Source: Clostridiales bacterium | GTDB lineage: Bacteria; Bacillota; Clostridia; Christensenellales; Borkfalkiaceae | Length of the DNA: 52,141 nt | Reading direction: 5' to 3' | Assembly: GCA_015055805.1 (NCBI GenBank) | Contig: SVHN01000012.1 | Coordinates: 1-52,141 of the forward strand | Shown here: piece after piece, positions 6,507 through 15,213 of the stretch | Numbering within the stretch: position 1 is the first letter of the stretch | Layout: the number at the start of each line of letters is the position of its first letter | Made by a program: the position numbers and the translations under genes | Notes under the pieces: model-generated | Database searches by the model: none | Told to the model about the DNA's origin: nothing | What the model saw: only the letters and a program-made list of their open reading frames with translations

Positions 6507-8288
6507 TTATTCAACAGTTACACTCTTTGCTAAATTGCGAGGTTTGTCTGGATTTATCCCTTTAAATATTGAAGTATAGTATGCGATTATTTGCCAAGGT
6601 ACAATATTTAAAATTGATTGTAAAGGTCCGTTTGCGTTTTTCACCTTTATTACGTAATGAAAATTATCAAGCTCGTGTGGCTTAAAATCAAAACACGTCA
6701 AAAGTATTAATTTCGCGCCCCTCGCCCGCGCTTCTTCAGCGTTACTTATAGTTTTTGATAAGACCTTTTTATCCGTAGCGAACACGATTACGTAAGTATC
6801 GTTTTCAATCAACGCTAAAAAACCGTGTTTAAGCTCCCCTGCATAATACGTATCGGAATTTATATATGACGTTTCCTTGATTTTAAGGCTTGCTTCTAAC
6901 GCGCTATAATAATCCACACCCCTACCTATCATAAAAATTCTATCGTTATATTTTAATGCGTCGGCAAGTAATTTAAACTCAGTAACGTTGCCGTACTCAA
7001 AGTTTTTCGATAAATTTTCCAGGTCATCAAGATTAAACGAGCCAAGCCCCATCTTCTCATAAATTATTTGCGAAAAAATGTACAGCACGGCAAGTTGAGC
7101 ACAATAAGCTTTTGTCGATGCAACACCAACTTCAACACCTGCTTTAATAGGCAGGTAACAATCTGCGCATTTTGCGAGTGTACTATATTCAACGTTAACG
7201 ATGGCTACTGTATACGCACCTTTTTGCCTTGCAAGTTCAAGCGCCGCAAGTGTATCTGCAGTTTCGCCGCTTTGGCTAACCAAAACCACAAGCGTATCTT
7301 CACCTATTTTGGGGTTTGAATATCTAAATTCACTTGCCACATAAGCGTTACACTCAACATTTGTTTTCTCTTCCAGCATGTCGCTGCCAACAAGACAAGC
7401 GTGATACGCTGTTCCACAACCTACAAACTTAAACTTTTTTATCTTTGAAAAATCTATTTTGTCAAATTGTTTTCTATTATTTTTTAGCGAATAATGTTCT
7501 AAAATATTTTTTATTGAAGGGGCAGTTTCATAAATTTCTTTTAACATAAAGTGTTTAAAAGTTGTTTCACTTTCAAACTCACACAAATCCAGCTCTGAAG
7601 TAGATAACTGCACCTCGCCTAGTTTATCAAAAAACTTTACGTTATTACTATCCGCAAAACCATAATAACCATCAGGTATATTATAATACTCTTCAGAAAA
7701 CCCCTTAAAACATACAACGTCACTTGCAACCATAACATTATCGGCGTTCTTTGCTACATATAATGGACTTCTATTTTTCACAAAAAACAAATGATTGTCA
7801 TCTTTATGTAAAATACACAGAGCAAAACTTCCGTTTAATTTATTAACCGTATTTTTTATAGCATCAAGCGTAGAACCGCTTTTACTATAATACTCTAAAA
7901 GCTTAGCAATTATTTCGGTATCAGTTTCACTATAAAAGTTATATCCGTCATTAACCAGCTTATCTTTTAGCGTCAAGTAATTCTCTATAATGCCGTTATG
8001 GACTACAATCCATTTACCGTCAGAAGAAAGATGTGGGTGCGCGTTAATTTCATCAGGTTTTCCGTGCGTTGCCCAACGCGTATGACCTATACCAAGGCAA
8101 GCATTTTCCGTCGTTTTTATAATATTTTCTAAGTTTTTAATTTCACCTTTGGACTTAAAAATATTAACTTTATTTTGACTTTTTACCGCAACTCCAGCCG
8201 AATCGTAACCTCTATATTCAAGCTTTTTTAGTCTATCGATTAATATTTTTTCAGGATTATCCCCTAAAAAACCTACTATACCACACAT
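6507..8288 (-). CDS. glmS: Glutamine--fructose-6-phosphate aminotransferase (isomerizing)
   Basis: GlmS makes glucosamine-6-phosphate from fructose-6-phosphate and glutamine, the entry to cell-wall amino sugars. The 593-residue protein has the class-II glutamine amidotransferase domain (about 1-215; nucleophile C2 in MCGIVGFLGD, HTRWATHG at 69-76). Two SIS sugar-isomerase domains follow (CGTAYHA near 291, SQSGET at 338-343), and the conserved C-terminus ends AKSVTVE. Length is near the usual 600. It is the last gene of a tight operon, three bases after glmM. No glmS ribozyme leader is visible, as the gene lacks its own 5' region. Confidence 0.97.
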   Translation of the reverse strand: MCGIVGFLGDNPEKILIDRLKKLEYRGYDSAGVAVKSQNKVNIFKSKGEIKNLENIIKTTENACLGIGHTRWATHGKPDEINAHPHLSSDGKWIVVHNGIIENYLTLKDKLVNDGYNFYSETDTEIIAKLLEYYSKSGSTLDAIKNTVNKLNGSFALCILHKDDNHLFFVKNRSPLYVAKNADNVMVASDVVCFKGFSEEYYNIPDGYYGFADSNNVKFFDKLGEVQLSTSELDLCEFESETTFKHFMLKEIYETAPSIKNILEHYSLKNNRKQFDKIDFSKIKKFKFVGCGTAYHACLVGSDMLEEKTNVECNAYVASEFRYSNPKIGEDTLVVLVSQSGETADTLAALELARQKGAYTVAIVNVEYSTLAKCADCYLPIKAGVEVGVASTKAYCAQLAVLYIFSQIIYEKMGLGSFNLDDLENLSKNFEYGNVTEFKLLADALKYNDRIFMIGRGVDYYSALEASLKIKETSYINSDTYYAGELKHGFLALIENDTYVIVFATDKKVLSKTISNAEEARARGAKLILLTCFDFKPHELDNFHYVIKVKNANGPLQSILNIVPWQIIAYYTSIFKGINPDKPRNLAKSVTVE

Positions 8289-8291
8289 ATA

Positions 8292-9611
8292 TTAAACCTC
8301 TGCGTTTATTCTTTTAATCGTAGTAACCATTGCGTTTGCTATTCTATCATTTTCTTGGCTATCCCGACTTTCAACCATAACCCTAATTTTGGGCTCTGTC
8401 CCTGACGCACGAATCATCAACCGCCCCTTACCGTCTAGTTCAGCATTGTATTTTGTTATAGCTTTAAGAAGTTCTTCACTATTCATAATACGGAATTTAT
8501 CGTCAACTATAACGTTTTTATTTGTTTGCGGATAAAGTTCGATATTAAGAGCCTCTGACATTGTAGTTTTTTCATTTATAAGCATATTTGCAACAATTAT
8601 AGCAGTTAAAATTCCGTCGCCAGTAGTAGCTAAATCCTTAATTATTACGTGTCCGCTCTGCTCACCGCCAACCGACAAATCCTTTTCTAAAAGCTTTGCA
8701 AGTACGTATTTGTCACCTATATCTGTGCGAATAAAATCAATGCCACATTTTTTAAGTTCTTCTTCAATAGCCATATTCGTGTGACTAGTTCCTACTGCAG
8801 TATCCTTTTTAAGTCGTCCTAGTTTTTTAAGATATTTAGCGATACCACAGATAATTTTATCCCCGTCGATAATGCCGCCTTTTTCGTCTACGGCAATCAA
8901 CCTATCCGCATCACCGTCGAAAGCAAATCCCATATCCGCTTTATACCTAAAAACTCTCTTAACCAAATTCTCAGGGTAAAGCGCGCCGCAGTTGTCGTTT
9001 ATTTTTAGTCCATCGTTCACGCAGTTCGCAGCAACAACGTTTGCGCCAAGCCTACGGAAAACTTCGGGCGCAATTCTATGCGCCGCGCCAAACGCGCCGT
9101 CTAGCACGATTGTTTTTCCTTCTAGAGTATTCTCACTTGCGCTAATAAGAAATTTCCTATAAAGTTTTATAAGCGTAAAGTCCTGTTCGTAAGTGCCTAT
9201 ATCAGGAAAAGCGTTGACTTTTTCACGAATAAAGCAACGTTCAATTCTCTCTTCTTCTTTATCAGATAATTTATATCCCTCGCTATTAAATACTTTAATA
9301 CCGTTATATTCTCCGCTATTATGCGACGCACTTATGACTATACCAAAATCAGCCTTAAATGTTTTAGTTATATATGCAATCCCGGCGGTAGGTACAACAC
9401 CAACGTCAATCACTCTTGCCCCGCCACTCATTGCTCCGTTTGCAACGCTAAGCGTTAAATAACTATTTGAGATTCTCGTATCAGAACCTATGATAATTGT
9501 TGGTCTATCTTTAAGTATAGATAGCGCGTTACCTATTTTATAAGCAATGTTTTGTGTTAAATCTTCGTTTACACGTCCCCTCAATCCGTCAGTACCAAAA
9601 AATAATCCCAT
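8292..9611 (-). CDS. glmM: Phosphoglucosamine mutase
   Basis: GlmM converts glucosamine-6-phosphate to glucosamine-1-phosphate. The 439-residue protein shows the family motifs in order: GTDGLRG near the start, the phosphoserine loop ISASHN with S96, the Mg2+ loop FDGDADR, and the substrate loop RASGTEPKIR near the C-terminus. It lies between the acetyltransferase (one base upstream) and glmS (three bases downstream), so the three steps share one transcript. Confidence 0.97.
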   Translation of the reverse strand: MGLFFGTDGLRGRVNEDLTQNIAYKIGNALSILKDRPTIIIGSDTRISNSYLTLSVANGAMSGGARVIDVGVVPTAGIAYITKTFKADFGIVISASHNSGEYNGIKVFNSEGYKLSDKEEERIERCFIREKVNAFPDIGTYEQDFTLIKLYRKFLISASENTLEGKTIVLDGAFGAAHRIAPEVFRRLGANVVAANCVNDGLKINDNCGALYPENLVKRVFRYKADMGFAFDGDADRLIAVDEKGGIIDGDKIICGIAKYLKKLGRLKKDTAVGTSHTNMAIEEELKKCGIDFIRTDIGDKYVLAKLLEKDLSVGGEQSGHVIIKDLATTGDGILTAIIVANMLINEKTTMSEALNIELYPQTNKNVIVDDKFRIMNSEELLKAITKYNAELDGKGRLMIRASGTEPKIRVMVESRDSQENDRIANAMVTTIKRINAEV

Positions 9612-9612
9612 A

Positions 9613-10263
9613 TTATTCTCCTTTATGTTCTTTCAAGTATTCGTGAGCACGGTTTTCTTTAACTTCTTGCCTTACTCTACCTATTACAAAATCGTCGGTT
9701 TTCACGTCGTTGGTAACCGTAGTCCCAGCGCAAATATATGATTTACTTTCTATATTTAGCGGTGCAATAAGATTGCAGTTACTGCCTATAAAACACTCGT
9801 CACCAACTATGGTTTTACTTTTTGTTTTTCCATTATAATTAACAAAAATTGCACCGCAACCTATATTGCAATTTTTGCCAACAACCGCGTCACCAACGTA
9901 CGCAAGGTGGCTCACTTTGCTGCCTTTTCCTATCTTTGCATTTTTTATCTCAACAAAGTTTCCTATTTTGACGTCGCTTTCAAGTTCAGCATTTGGTCTT
10001 AACCTAGCAAAAGGTCCGACAGAACAATTATCACCAATAATTGCTTTTTCTGCTTGACTATGATTAACAGTTGAACCGGTGCCAACGAAAGTATCAACTA
10101 TATAGCAACCGGGAAGAATAACAGCACCGTCAGAAATTACTGATAAACCTTCTATCCTATTATTCTCATAAATAGTTACGTTGTTTCCAATTTTAACGCT
10201 TTTATCAATAAAAACAGATCTTTTATCTTTGACAACAAGATTTTTCACCTTTTTACTTTTCAT
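9613..10263 (-). CDS. GlmU-type glucosamine-1-phosphate acetyltransferase domain (left-handed beta helix) without the uridylyltransferase domain
   Basis: The 216-residue protein is made almost wholly of left-handed beta-helix hexapeptide repeats and matches the C-terminal half of GlmU. Active-site residues of that domain are visible: GPFARLRP (Arg), GNFVEIKNA (Lys), VSHLAYVGDA (His, Tyr) and NYNGK (Asn, Lys). The N-terminal UDP-GlcNAc pyrophosphorylase domain of normal GlmU (about 230 residues, LAAGxGTRM motif) is absent. It would acetylate GlcN-1-P, leaving uridylylation to another protein. A strong AAGGAG ribosome site supports this start as genuine, not a truncation product. Confidence 0.88.
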   Translation of the reverse strand: MKSKKVKNLVVKDKRSVFIDKSVKIGNNVTIYENNRIEGLSVISDGAVILPGCYIVDTFVGTGSTVNHSQAEKAIIGDNCSVGPFARLRPNAELESDVKIGNFVEIKNAKIGKGSKVSHLAYVGDAVVGKNCNIGCGAIFVNYNGKTKSKTIVGDECFIGSNCNLIAPLNIESKSYICAGTTVTNDVKTDDFVIGRVRQEVKENRAHEYLKEHKGE

Positions 10264-10315
10264 AATTTCTCCTTAAATATTTTTGTTAAAAGTATCCTTT
10301 TATACACATTTTCAT

Positions 10316-10344
10316 ATTTTAGGGGTTTTAATACGCCTTGTCAA
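10316..10344 (-). promoter_or_regulatory. Promoter of the glm operon
   Basis: TTGACA (10344-10339) and TAAAAT (10321-10316) on the minus strand are 17 bases apart, about 50 bases before the acetyltransferase start. The -35 is preceded by GC, giving GCTTGACA. Confidence 0.7.
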
Positions 10345-10596
10345 GCAAAATTTTGCCATTATTTTTCACATAAATTTCAAAAACTGTTAAAATTCAACCT
10401 CTTTTTATCTTTCACGATTTTAAAATTACGGGGTAAATTTTAAGCAAAACTGATAAATAACATTTTTAAGGTCATAATTTTAAAATCTTGTATAACGTAA
10501 AATCAAAAAAATCAGGCAAAAAAATTATTGAAAATTTTTTTTGCTTTCGCATTAATCTTACTTAATCTTATATATATTATTATCATTGTTTTAAAT

Positions 10597-10625
10597 TTGA
10601 CACTAAAATTTATTTATGTTATAAT
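10597..10625 (+). promoter_or_regulatory. Promoter of the nucleosidase gene
   Basis: TTGACA (10597-10602) and TATAAT (10620-10625) are separated by 17 bases. An AAGGTGAG ribosome site and the ATG follow at about 30 bases. Confidence 0.8.
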
Positions 10626-10654
10626 CATTTTATATTGTTTTAAGGTGAGTTTTA

Positions 10655-11317
10655 ATGATAGGCATAATTGTTGCATTAAAGTCTGAATCAGAAGAATTAT
10701 TAAAAAAAGCAGAAAACGTTAAAGAGTTTAAAGTCTTAGATAAAAAAGCTTATTCTGGAAAAATAGAAAACAAAGACTTCATATTAGTTATAAGTGGAAT
10801 CGGCAAGGTTAGCGCAGCCTTGACAACTCAAGTGGTTATAGATAAATTCCGCCCCGAATATGTTTTAAATTTCGGAACTTGCGGTGGCATGAATAACGAC
10901 GTTAAAGTTTTAAATTATTACGTAATAGAAAAATGTTGCCAATACGATTTTGATCTTACTGATTTAGAAGACGTTCCGCTTGGTTATATTCAAGAATACG
11001 ACACGGTATTCTTCCCTTCCAGCACTAGCGGTCTAGATTTCTTAGAGAAGAGCACACTAGCCAGCGCAGATAAATTCACTAGCAAGGAAAAAGACGTTTT
11101 AACCATCAACTCGTTAGGTTGCAGTATTTGCGATATGGAGGGCGCGGCAATTGCCCAAGTTTGCCTTTCAAACAAAATGCCGTTAGTAATAATTAAAGGT
11201 ATTTCAGACGTATATGGTAGTGGTGTTGAAAGCGAACAGTTTTTTAGAAACCTTAAAACCGTAGGTCAAGGTTTTCCGTCTATAATCAAAAAAGTTATCA
11301 ACAATATAAAGTTTTAA
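10655..11317 (+). CDS. mtnN: 5'-methylthioadenosine/S-adenosylhomocysteine nucleosidase
   Basis: MtnN (Pfs) hydrolyses MTA and SAH, feeding methionine recycling and the LuxS route. The 220-residue protein has the phosphorylase/nucleosidase fold: N-terminal IGIIVALKSESEEL with the catalytic glutamate region, SGIGKVSAA, NFGTCGG, then CDMEGAAIAQV (substrate-contacting Met-Glu) and KGISDVYG with the catalytic aspartate. The glutamate/aspartate pattern suits a nucleosidase. It has its own promoter and runs opposite to the glm operon. A membrane protein gene follows after 12 bases. Confidence 0.88.
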   Translation: MIGIIVALKSESEELLKKAENVKEFKVLDKKAYSGKIENKDFILVISGIGKVSAALTTQVVIDKFRPEYVLNFGTCGGMNNDVKVLNYYVIEKCCQYDFDLTDLEDVPLGYIQEYDTVFFPSSTSGLDFLEKSTLASADKFTSKEKDVLTINSLGCSICDMEGAAIAQVCLSNKMPLVIIKGISDVYGSGVESEQFFRNLKTVGQGFPSIIKKVINNIKF

Positions 11318-11329
11318 CTAGGAGATAAA

Positions 11330-11869
11330 ATGCAAGAAGAATACATTGAAACAGTATCAATAGGTAGTTGTTTCGCTACGATTTTATTTTCAGCAATCGC
11401 ACTTTGCGTATTGCTTATCCCCATATCAGGCGTTGCGGCTTACACGTTAATGCCTATTATCGGTGATGGAAACATAGCCTATTTTAACGAAATTATGCTT
11501 TGGGCATTCGTCGATTTTATAAAAATTTCTGAAAACGTAACGCAATACATCTCTTTAGCGTTAGAATATACGCCCTATGCGTATATGTTCATACCTGCGG
11601 CAGATATAGTTTTTGCAATGTTATTAATACTGACTAGAGCAGAATTTTTAAGAAAATTGTTTAGATTTTTATCCGTCTTATTCGGTTTAGCAATGACAAT
11701 AGTAATGCTAGCTCAACTTGTAATTTTAATCGGCCTCATAGGTCAATTAGCAAGCGATCTTTCAGGAATAACTGAATTTGACTTTAAGATTATGATATTT
11801 CCTTTCGCAATGCTAATCGGTTCAAGTATTATGTCTAGAAAACAATTCAAATGGTTTAGAGCAGAGTAA
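11330..11869 (+). CDS. Four-helix membrane protein, unknown
   Basis: The 179-residue protein has about four hydrophobic segments (near 12-38, 80-100, 107-138 and 148-168) and no recognisable motif. It starts 12 bases after the nucleosidase with an AGGAG ribosome site, so the two are probably co-transcribed, and a strong terminator follows. Family and function were not recognised. Confidence 0.7.
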   Translation: MQEEYIETVSIGSCFATILFSAIALCVLLIPISGVAAYTLMPIIGDGNIAYFNEIMLWAFVDFIKISENVTQYISLALEYTPYAYMFIPAADIVFAMLLILTRAEFLRKLFRFLSVLFGLAMTIVMLAQLVILIGLIGQLASDLSGITEFDFKIMIFPFAMLIGSSIMSRKQFKWFRAE

Positions 11870-11891
11870 TTGTATTGAAATAGAAAAAATT

Positions 11892-11921
11892 AGCCCCGTT
11901 TACTTGTCAGTAAACGGGGCT
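11892..11921. terminator. Bidirectional terminator between convergent genes
   Basis: AGCCCCGTTTAC (11892-11903) and GTAAACGGGGCT (11910-11921) form a perfect 12-base stem with a 6-base loop. A and T runs on the two sides allow it to serve both the membrane protein gene and the flavoprotein gene. Confidence 0.9.
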
Positions 11922-11928
11922 TTCGATA

Positions 11929-12546
11929 TTATCTAACAAAATTTGTTTTAACGTGATTTTCAGGATCTGGTGGGTTTATGCCGTTATTCTTACCGCATTC
12001 AATACATTTCAATAACCACGCCATATTTTTTCCCAGTATACGCATGGTTTGCATACCTTCTTCGTCCTGCTCAACCTGTTCGGCATTACTGCCAAACGCC
12101 ATATTCCAATACTGAGTAGAAACGACGGGCATGCAGTTTATGGTAAAATACTTATTTATTGCATCAACGGTAGAAGTCGTTCCAGCGCGCCTTGCAACAG
12201 CAATCGCGGCTGCTGGCTTATTTGCGAAGCATGATTTACCAAAGAATACTCTATCAAGCAAAGATTTCAAAGTTCCGTTCATTGAAGAATAATAAACGGG
12301 ACTGCCAACTATTAATCCGTCTGCATTAATTAATTTTTCAATAATTTCGTTTACACAGTCGTTTGTAACACATTTACCCGTTTTTGAGCAACCGCCACAA
12401 GCACGACACCCCACTATCGATTTATTACCTACCGTAACAATCTCTGTTTCTATTCCGCTCTCATTAAGTTCTTTTGCCACCTCATCAAGCGCACGACGAG
12501 TTGTTCCATACTCGTGCGGACTACCATTTATTATTAAAACTTTCAT
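11929..12546 (-). CDS. NAD(P)H-dependent FMN reductase-type flavoprotein
   Basis: The 205-residue protein begins MKVLIINGSPHEYGTTRRAL, the FMN phosphate-binding loop of the flavodoxin/NADPH-dependent FMN reductase family. SPVYYSSMNGTLKSLLDR follows, typical of this group. Cysteine clusters at about residues 46-65 (CRACGGCSKTGKC) resemble those of iron-sulfur flavoproteins, so it may carry a 4Fe-4S centre. The ATG at 12546 was chosen over the one 18 bases upstream because AAGGAG sits right before it. Substrate unknown; a role in redox or stress handling is likely. Confidence 0.82.
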   Translation of the reverse strand: MKVLIINGSPHEYGTTRRALDEVAKELNESGIETEIVTVGNKSIVGCRACGGCSKTGKCVTNDCVNEIIEKLINADGLIVGSPVYYSSMNGTLKSLLDRVFFGKSCFANKPAAAIAVARRAGTTSTVDAINKYFTINCMPVVSTQYWNMAFGSNAEQVEQDEEGMQTMRILGKNMAWLLKCIECGKNNGINPPDPENHVKTNFVR

Positions 12547-12594
12547 AATATACTCCTTAAACAAGAACAGACGCCTAAACGTCTGCCCATGAAA

Positions 12595-13359
12595 TTATTT
12601 TTTCTTCTTTTCAACGTATCCTTCCATTTCAAGATAACGTCCGTTTTGTATGTAATCAAAAAACAAACCGTTTACTTTATCACAGAAAAATCTTGCTATT
12701 TGGTTTCTATCCATGCCTTGTTTTACAAGATCTTGCATATAAACCGCCTCACCGATTACCATAACGCGTTTTGTTATATGATAATAAACCGGATAAATCG
12801 GAAGGTCTTCCCCTGTTGCGCGATAATATTTTTCAGAAAGAATAACAAACCCTGGGAAAAAATCCGTTAAAACTTCCTTATATCCGTCGTTAGAATCTTC
12901 AGGGAACACCATAATCGTCTTGTTTGCATCTAGAACTTTCATGCTGTCACGAATCGTTTTAGCAATTCTAACGTCAGGATAGGTGGGTATCATTTTCATT
13001 CCCTTGTATACAAACTGCGATACAGTTGCCATTAGCGTACTTGCAATAACTGCTTTGGTTCGCGATTTTTTGCATTTTTTAATATAGAGAACGTCACGCA
13101 AATAAGCTTTTCTACTCGCGTAATTTCCAAACATTTGATACGCGCCCCATTTAACGTTAAATCTCGGATAGTACATATCAAGACATGGCGGACCGCTCTT
13201 ATTTGAGTGGTTAGCAAGAACAATTGATTTTTCAGCCAACTCGCCTGCAAGGTTAATAATTTTGGGACGTTTAAAAAAGCATTTTATTATTAACTTAAAT
13301 ACACTGTATACAGGCTGTCTTGTGCTAGGTACTTTATATTCCTTTTCTTTTTTAGCCAC
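12595..13359 (-). CDS. PlsC-like acyltransferase (divergent)
   Basis: The 254-residue protein resembles 1-acylglycerol-3-phosphate acyltransferases. The catalytic HX(n)D block is an altered NHSNKSGPPCLD (H51, D61; spacing longer than the usual HX4D), and the later FPEG block is changed to FPEDSNDG near residue 152. The start codon is GTG with AGGTGAA in front. The basic N-terminus and hydrophobic stretches suggest membrane association. It lies downstream of the FakA-like gene, which fits lipid metabolism, but the acyl acceptor is unknown. Confidence 0.65.
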   Translation of the reverse strand: MAKKEKEYKVPSTRQPVYSVFKLIIKCFFKRPKIINLAGELAEKSIVLANHSNKSGPPCLDMYYPRFNVKWGAYQMFGNYASRKAYLRDVLYIKKCKKSRTKAVIASTLMATVSQFVYKGMKMIPTYPDVRIAKTIRDSMKVLDANKTIMVFPEDSNDGYKEVLTDFFPGFVILSEKYYRATGEDLPIYPVYYHITKRVMVIGEAVYMQDLVKQGMDRNQIARFFCDKVNGLFFDYIQNGRYLEMEGYVEKKKK

Positions 13360-13372
13360 ACTTCACCTATTG

Positions 13373-13391
13373 TACAATTTTGAAAATTGTA
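13373..13391. promoter_or_regulatory. Palindrome in front of the acyltransferase
   Basis: TACAATTTT-G-AAAATTGTA is a perfect inverted repeat with 9-base arms about 13 bases before the GTG start. There is no T-run, so an operator is more likely than a terminator. Placed between two lipid-related genes, it could bind a fatty-acid regulator. Confidence 0.45.
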
Positions 13392-13452
13392 TATTATTTA
13401 ATATGTTTCAGCACGCTTTTATATCTGACATAAAAGTGTTTTTAATATAAAA

Positions 13453-15117
13453 TTATTCTGTAATCAAGATATAATCGTATACGTCTTGACCACCGTTAGT
13501 TAAATAAACCTCAATATTTGGATACTTGCTGTTAGCATATCTTTCAATCTCTAAAGCCTGTTCTTCACTAGTTCCAGCACCGTATATTACGATTAAAAAA
13601 CTCTTATCTTGGCAAATTTTATCAACCAACTCTTTTATTGCAATACATTTATCTGCATTAGCAACAAGCATCACGTGATCGGTAAACCCGATATAATCGC
13701 CTTTTTTAATACTTAATCCGTTTACGGTAGTTGTCCTAATAGCCGTAGTTAGCATACCCGTCGTTACGCCTTGCATATCGGATATAAACTGTTCTTTAAT
13801 CTTTTCAACGTCATCAACAGAATAATCAAGCATTGAAAGCGCAGAATAACCCTGCCCTATATTTTTACTCTCAATTACTATTACTTTGGAATCGGTATAT
13901 ATGCTAGCAGCTTGTTTTGCTGTTAAAACAATGTTTCCATTGTTGGGAAGAACAAAGATATTGTCCGCATTAACTTCGTCAAAAGCCTCGATAAAATCCT
14001 CTGACGACGGGTTGTTAGTTTGCCCACCATTAATAACGTAATCCGCACCGAGTTCTTTAAACATTTCAACTAGTCCGTCGCCCGACGCAACGGTAACGAG
14101 CGCATATTTACGTCTAGCGCGTTTTATTTTCTTTTTCGGTTCTTCCTTTTCCTTAACACTTTCATTGTGTTGAAGCGTCATATTTTCAATCTTAACAGAA
14201 AGATATTCCCCAAACCTCTGGCAAAATTCAAGAACTTTCCATGGTGTCATAGTATGTACGTGCATTTTTATAATAGAACCAGTCTTAAACGCCACTATTG
14301 AATCGCCCAAAGTATTAAGATAATCTATTATAGTTTGAACGGAAAATTCATCAACGTCCACTTTAGAATTTTGTAGTTGTAACAAGAGTTCAGTACAATA
14401 CCCAAATTCCATTTCACTATCAGCGGTAAATTTTGAAAAATCAAGAGTAGATTTTGTCGTGTCAACGGTTGCCGCCGTTTCACTTACAACGTCTTCGCCC
14501 ATAATCGCCTTATAAAATCCTTCAACTATATACACCAAGCCTGCGCCACCACTATCAATAACACCCGACTCTTTTAAAGATGCCAAAAGTTCTGGCGTGT
14601 TATCCAGCGATATTTTCATTTCGGTCAAAAAATCCTTAAAAAATCCATCTAGATTCATTTCAGGATTAATTTTTTCGCAAGATTTTTCAACAGCCTCCCT
14701 CGCAACGGTAAGTATCGTTCCTTCGACAGGGTGAACAACTGAAGAATAAGCCCTTTTTACACCACAGCCCATTGCCTTTGCAAATTCACCGAGCGTAGCA
14801 ACAGTTTTTCCCTTCAAGCCTTCTGCAAGTCCAAAAAACAGTTGTGATAATATAACGCCCGAATTACCCCTTGCGTTTAACAACATCCCTTCTGCAAGCG
14901 CACTTGCTTTATCGGTAACAGTAGTAGCCTTTTCCTGAACCATTTTGTCTACGCCACCCTTGATGGTCATATACATGTTTTCACCTGTATCTCCGTCAGG
15001 TATCGGGAATACGTTTAGTTCGTTTACTTCGTCAACTTTAGATTCAAGTTTTGCTGCACCACTTAGCAACAATCTTTCAAAAAGTTCGCCGTCTATTTCC
15101 TTCTTTAAGTAAACCAT
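13453..15117 (-). CDS. fakA: Fatty acid kinase subunit A-like (DAK2-DegV family, YloV)
   Basis: FakA phosphorylates fatty acids bound to a FakB partner so that they can enter phospholipids. The 554-residue protein has an N-terminal DAK2/DhaL nucleotide-binding domain (about 10-200; NVFPIPDGDTGENM with the metal-binding aspartates D41 and D43). A linker and a DegV-like C-terminal half (about 300-554) follow. Length matches YloV/FakA (about 550). The FakB partner is not in this window. An acyltransferase follows about 90 bases downstream. Confidence 0.88.
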   Translation of the reverse strand: MVYLKKEIDGELFERLLLSGAAKLESKVDEVNELNVFPIPDGDTGENMYMTIKGGVDKMVQEKATTVTDKASALAEGMLLNARGNSGVILSQLFFGLAEGLKGKTVATLGEFAKAMGCGVKRAYSSVVHPVEGTILTVAREAVEKSCEKINPEMNLDGFFKDFLTEMKISLDNTPELLASLKESGVIDSGGAGLVYIVEGFYKAIMGEDVVSETAATVDTTKSTLDFSKFTADSEMEFGYCTELLLQLQNSKVDVDEFSVQTIIDYLNTLGDSIVAFKTGSIIKMHVHTMTPWKVLEFCQRFGEYLSVKIENMTLQHNESVKEKEEPKKKIKRARRKYALVTVASGDGLVEMFKELGADYVINGGQTNNPSSEDFIEAFDEVNADNIFVLPNNGNIVLTAKQAASIYTDSKVIVIESKNIGQGYSALSMLDYSVDDVEKIKEQFISDMQGVTTGMLTTAIRTTTVNGLSIKKGDYIGFTDHVMLVANADKCIAIKELVDKICQDKSFLIVIYGAGTSEEQALEIERYANSKYPNIEVYLTNGGQDVYDYILITE

Positions 15118-15213
15118 ATACTTTCTCCTATGGCATTATCTTATTTATTATATCACTATTACAACAACTAAATCTCAAATAAACTTCAATTTTTGTTGAG
15201 AAAACGTTTGGGA

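Larger units (their letters stand above)
10264..10654. other. Divergent intergenic region of 391 bases
   Basis: This AT-rich spacer holds the leftward glm promoter (10316-10344) and the rightward nucleosidase promoter (10597-10625). Between them are A/T tracts but no coding frame or RNA structure that I could recognise. A glmS-type ribozyme was looked for and not seen. Confidence 0.6.

Noticed and set aside
10264-10654. glmS ribozyme in the glm operon leader
   Set aside because: The expected core sequence is not visible before any of the three genes. Absence of evidence only.
12568-12585. Short hairpin CAGACG-CCTAAA-CGTCTG between the acyltransferase and flavoprotein genes
   Set aside because: The stem is only 6 bases and no T-run follows on the minus strand, so terminator function is not supported.
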